From NCBI GenBank assembly GCA_964636675.1, contig CAZWUO010000201.1, forward strand, positions 1-6,867: a DNA stretch of 6,867 nucleotides, written 5' to 3'. Source of the DNA: JALUUH01 sp964636675 (GTDB lineage Bacteria > Pseudomonadota > Gammaproteobacteria > S012-40). Under the pieces are notes generated by a model, which had not been told where the DNA came from, did not search any database, and saw nothing but the letters and a program-made list of their open reading frames with translations. Positions 4,555 to 6,867 of this stretch are shown in pieces; position 1 is the stretch's first letter, and every line of letters starts with the position of its first letter. Both the position numbers and the translations under genes were made by a program.

Positions 4555-4934
4555 TATTACTCCGTATTACTCTCTATCAATGTCATTTATTCTTTAAATA
4601 GTGCATTGCTTATTCCAGTAGTCTCCAATAAATAAGTCATTCTTTAAAAAAGTGTATTTCTAGCTCTGAAAGTTTGATCATTCCGCTTGAATAAGAGTCA
4701 AACGCAGAAGGTTTTGCATGGTTTGCGATGAACGCCATAGGTTACGTTTTTCAAGCGCGGTCATTCTAGCATAAGCCATTATGTATTGTGCTTGGTTAAA
4801 AAGTGTGGTTTTAATATTTTGTTGGTTTTAACTGGGTGAAAAAGCCTCTATTTCCTAAACGTTTAGCGGTTTATGGTCGAAATAGTGACGGGTCTAAGCG
4901 AGAGTTTTTGTTGCTTAGTGGATAGTTTTAAAAA
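4555..4934. other. Divergent intergenic region between the small membrane protein and the L,D-transpeptidase
   Basis: 380 bases without a gene. It holds two near-copies of ATTCTTTAAA (4589-4598 and 4639-4648), each followed within a few bases by GTG, a direct repeat TGGTTTTAA (4806-4814 and 4823-4831, 17 bp apart), and a palindrome at 4855-4866. TTGGTT (4792-4797) with 17 bp to TATTTT (4815-4820) is a weak rightward sigma-70 candidate that would overlap the first TGGTTTTAA. Both flanking genes must be promoted from here. Confidence 0.5.
4855..4866. promoter_or_regulatory. Perfect 12-bp palindrome CTAAACGTTTAG, possible LacI/GalR-type operator
   Basis: The AAACGTTT core with a central CG is the usual form of LacI/GalR-family operators. 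It lies about 70 bases before the first start of the L,D-transpeptidase gene and just downstream of the weak promoter candidate. No regulator gene of that family is in the window, so the assignment rests on the palindrome alone. Confidence 0.3.
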
Positions 4935-6767
4935 TTGCTACAGAGATCGTTTTATAGTGAGTATCTATTGGCTTATTCGAGCCTAACAAGAATAACGATT
5001 GGCTATGGTTTATTGGCGGCGATATTATGTTGCTCGTTAATTGCTCATGCTAATGAAGAGAATCTATCAAACAATGCACAAGCTGCAGGGCATGTCTCTC
5101 GTGACGCAGAGTCTATTTCTTTCGGTGACAAATCTGAGCCAGTAAAAGCGGCGCAAAAAAATATCCGTATCTCGAAAATCACCCCTCCTGAAGATGTTCC
5201 AGAGGAGCCACTCTTGGCCGAGCTGCTACCTATGGTTTATGAACTGCAAAACCATTTAGTGCTGGATGTTTATCCGCATTGGGCGGGGGACTTGGATTGG
5301 CAGCGTTTGCGAGTATTTTATGCAGACAATGATTTTCAAGCGGTTTGGTTGGAAGATACCAGTCCTACAGAACGGGCTGCACGCTGGTTAGATACCTTAC
5401 AGCATGCGGCGAATGAAGGTTTAAATTCAGACGAGTATCATGTTAAAGCCATTCAGGCTTTGTGGACGGCCAAGCGCATACGCAGTAAAGCCCGCCTGGA
5501 ATTATTGCTTACGGATGCTTTTTTTCGCTACAGTGTTGAGGTGGGCGCGGGATATCAGTACCCAAGAGTGGTGGATAATGACTGGTATTTACGGGGACCA
5601 AAAGTCAAGCCGATACGGTTATTGAAAAAAGCCTTATCCGCTGAAAATATTTATTTACAACTCGATGACTTGCCACCGCCTCATCCGGGCTACCATCGTC
5701 TTAAAATGGCGTTGAAGCTCTACGAGTTTTACGCGTCCAATGGTCGGTGGATTAAAATCCCGCGTGGACGAACATTGCGCTTGGGTTCGTGGGATTATCA
5801 AGTATCTTTGCTGCGTCAACGTTTGCTGCAAGAAGGTTATATGTTAGACGAGTTGCCGGTGGATGAATATCTTTATGATCGAGAGTTGGAGCGAATTGTT
5901 ATTCAGTATCAAACGACCCATGGTTTGGGAGCCGATGGAATCGTCGGTGCAAAAACCCGGAAGGCATTAAATGTATCCGTTAATGAACGCATGAATCAGA
6001 TTCGTTATAGCATGGAACGCTGGCGTTGGTTGCCGCGCAAGCTCGGGCAACGGTATGTCATGGTTAACATGGCGGGTTATCGTTTGTATTTAGTGGAAGA
6101 GGGTAAAACAACCCTGAATATGCCGGTTATTATTGGTAAGCTTTATCGTTCAACACCGGCTTTTAAAGACCGGATTCGCTACTTGGAATTTAACCCAAGA
6201 TGGAATATTCCCACGCGCATCGCCAAAGAGGATTTATTGCCCCGGCAAGTTGCAGATGAAAATTTTTTAAAGTCGAAAAATATAGGTGTCTTTGAGAGCT
6301 GGAAGCTCGGCGCCAAAGAAATTGATATGCGCGAAATTGATTGGGCGAATATCTCCTTAGACCGCTTCCCGTATCGATTACAACAAAAGCCTGGCGATTT
6401 TAACAGTCTTGGGCGAGTCAAGTTTATGTTTCCCAATAGCTTTAGCGTATATTTGCATGACACACCTTCAAAACATTTGTTTAAACGCAGTGTGCGTACT
6501 TTTAGCTCGGGCTGTATTCGGGTTTCACGTCCGGTTTCTTTGGCGACCCATTTGCTGGGAAAAGAAAATGGATGGCAGGCTAGCGCTGTACGCAAAATGA
6601 TTAATACCTACGAAACCTTGCGTATTGACTTGAAAAAATCAGTGCCGATATATTTGCTGTATTGGACAACATGGGTGGAAGAAGATGGCACCGTTCATTT
6701 TAGGGATGATGTATATCAGAGAAATCAGCGCATCGTATCGTTAAAGTCCGCCCCGAAGTTTCTGTGA
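4935..6767 (+). CDS. ldtD: L,D-transpeptidase of the LdtD/YcbB type, periplasmic peptidoglycan crosslinking enzyme
   Basis: A 610-residue exported enzyme that would form 3-3 (meso-DAP to meso-DAP) peptidoglycan crosslinks. Order: signal peptide with hydrophobic core ITIGYGLLAAILCCSLIA and a likely signal peptidase cut after AHA (residue 39); a variable linker (40-95); the YcbB-type N-terminal scaffold (about 100-275, with DFQAVWLE); a peptidoglycan-binding domain (about 284-346, with DGIVGAKTRKALN); and the YkuD catalytic domain (about 374-577) with its capping-loop insert. Catalytic His508 (VYLHDT) and Cys527 (SSGCIRVS) match the spacing and nearly the numbering of E. coli LdtD (615 aa). The start is uncertain: the frame opens at TTG 4935 after an in-frame stop at 4929, with no good ribosome site. 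A second TTG at 4968 has GTGAG 6 nt upstream and still leaves a complete signal peptide. Such enzymes confer beta-lactam tolerance and envelope-stress resistance in E. coli. Family firm, symbol by architecture. Confidence 0.92.
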   Translation: MLQRSFYSEYLLAYSSLTRITIGYGLLAAILCCSLIAHANEENLSNNAQAAGHVSRDAESISFGDKSEPVKAAQKNIRISKITPPEDVPEEPLLAELLPMVYELQNHLVLDVYPHWAGDLDWQRLRVFYADNDFQAVWLEDTSPTERAARWLDTLQHAANEGLNSDEYHVKAIQALWTAKRIRSKARLELLLTDAFFRYSVEVGAGYQYPRVVDNDWYLRGPKVKPIRLLKKALSAENIYLQLDDLPPPHPGYHRLKMALKLYEFYASNGRWIKIPRGRTLRLGSWDYQVSLLRQRLLQEGYMLDELPVDEYLYDRELERIVIQYQTTHGLGADGIVGAKTRKALNVSVNERMNQIRYSMERWRWLPRKLGQRYVMVNMAGYRLYLVEEGKTTLNMPVIIGKLYRSTPAFKDRIRYLEFNPRWNIPTRIAKEDLLPRQVADENFLKSKNIGVFESWKLGAKEIDMREIDWANISLDRFPYRLQQKPGDFNSLGRVKFMFPNSFSVYLHDTPSKHLFKRSVRTFSSGCIRVSRPVSLATHLLGKENGWQASAVRKMINTYETLRIDLKKSVPIYLLYWTTWVEEDGTVHFRDDVYQRNQRIVSLKSAPKFL

Positions 6768-6811
6768 AGCACGCCAGTCACAAAAAATCGTAACATATTG
6801 AGCAGATTAAC

Positions 6812-6845
6812 ATCTATACCCGTGGCGTTATAGATTTAGGTTTTT
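6812..6845 (+). terminator. Weak candidate terminator after the L,D-transpeptidase gene
   Basis: ATCTATA (6812-6818) and TATAGAT (6829-6835) form a 7-bp AT-rich stem with a 10-nt loop, followed by TTAGGTTTTT, starting 45 nt after the stop codon. The stem is poor in GC, so function is doubtful. Nothing else is recognised in 6768-6867. Confidence 0.3.
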
Positions 6846-6867
6846 AGTGTACGTCATATTCCTTTCA

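Noticed and set aside
6179..6595. Minus-strand ORF of 138 codons
   Set aside because: It is antisense to the catalytic domain of the L,D-transpeptidase, which has clear motifs.

Overview
The window looks like a chromosomal accessory region of a gammaproteobacterium, perhaps a marine or soil member near Cellvibrionales. This placement is an inference from the E. coli YcbB-like L,D-transpeptidase, the LexA box of the E. coli type, the YfbU-family protein and the RAYT-type transposase. No ribosomal or tRNA gene is present to confirm it.

Left part (1-530): mobile-element debris. It holds the C-terminal 47 codons of a REP-associated (IS200-like) tyrosine transposase, then an IS4-type DDE transposase tail fragment lying between two copies of a 12-bp repeat, then a short GGTTCT-rich repeat tract.

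Middle (523-2826): what looks like a small integron gene-cassette array, transcribed leftwards. It has a membrane-protein cassette (1741-2454) followed by a clear attC site (1629-1750), then a two-gene cassette (1103-1600 small membrane-anchored protein, 533-1084 YfbU-family protein). The attC of the second cassette keeps only its first core box (523-529) and is cut off by the mobile debris. Upstream of the array lie three degenerate copies of a roughly 40-nt dyad repeat spaced about 118 bp. Next comes a rightward promoter overlapping a perfect-consensus LexA/SOS box (2774-2793). That is where a LexA-regulated integron integrase promoter would sit, but no integrase follows: a good ribosome binding site and ATG lead into only eight codons. 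The simplest reading is a relic array that has lost its integrase.

Right part (3213-6867): apparently core-type genes. A diguanylate cyclase (GGEEF, with I-site) is preceded by a near-consensus sigma-54 promoter. It ends at a hairpin and converges on a small two-helix membrane protein gene. After a 380-bp divergent intergenic region comes a large periplasmic L,D-transpeptidase of the LdtD/YcbB type with all catalytic residues. The cyclase points to c-di-GMP control of lifestyle and the transpeptidase to peptidoglycan 3-3 crosslinking. No functional link between the cassette genes and these two is visible.
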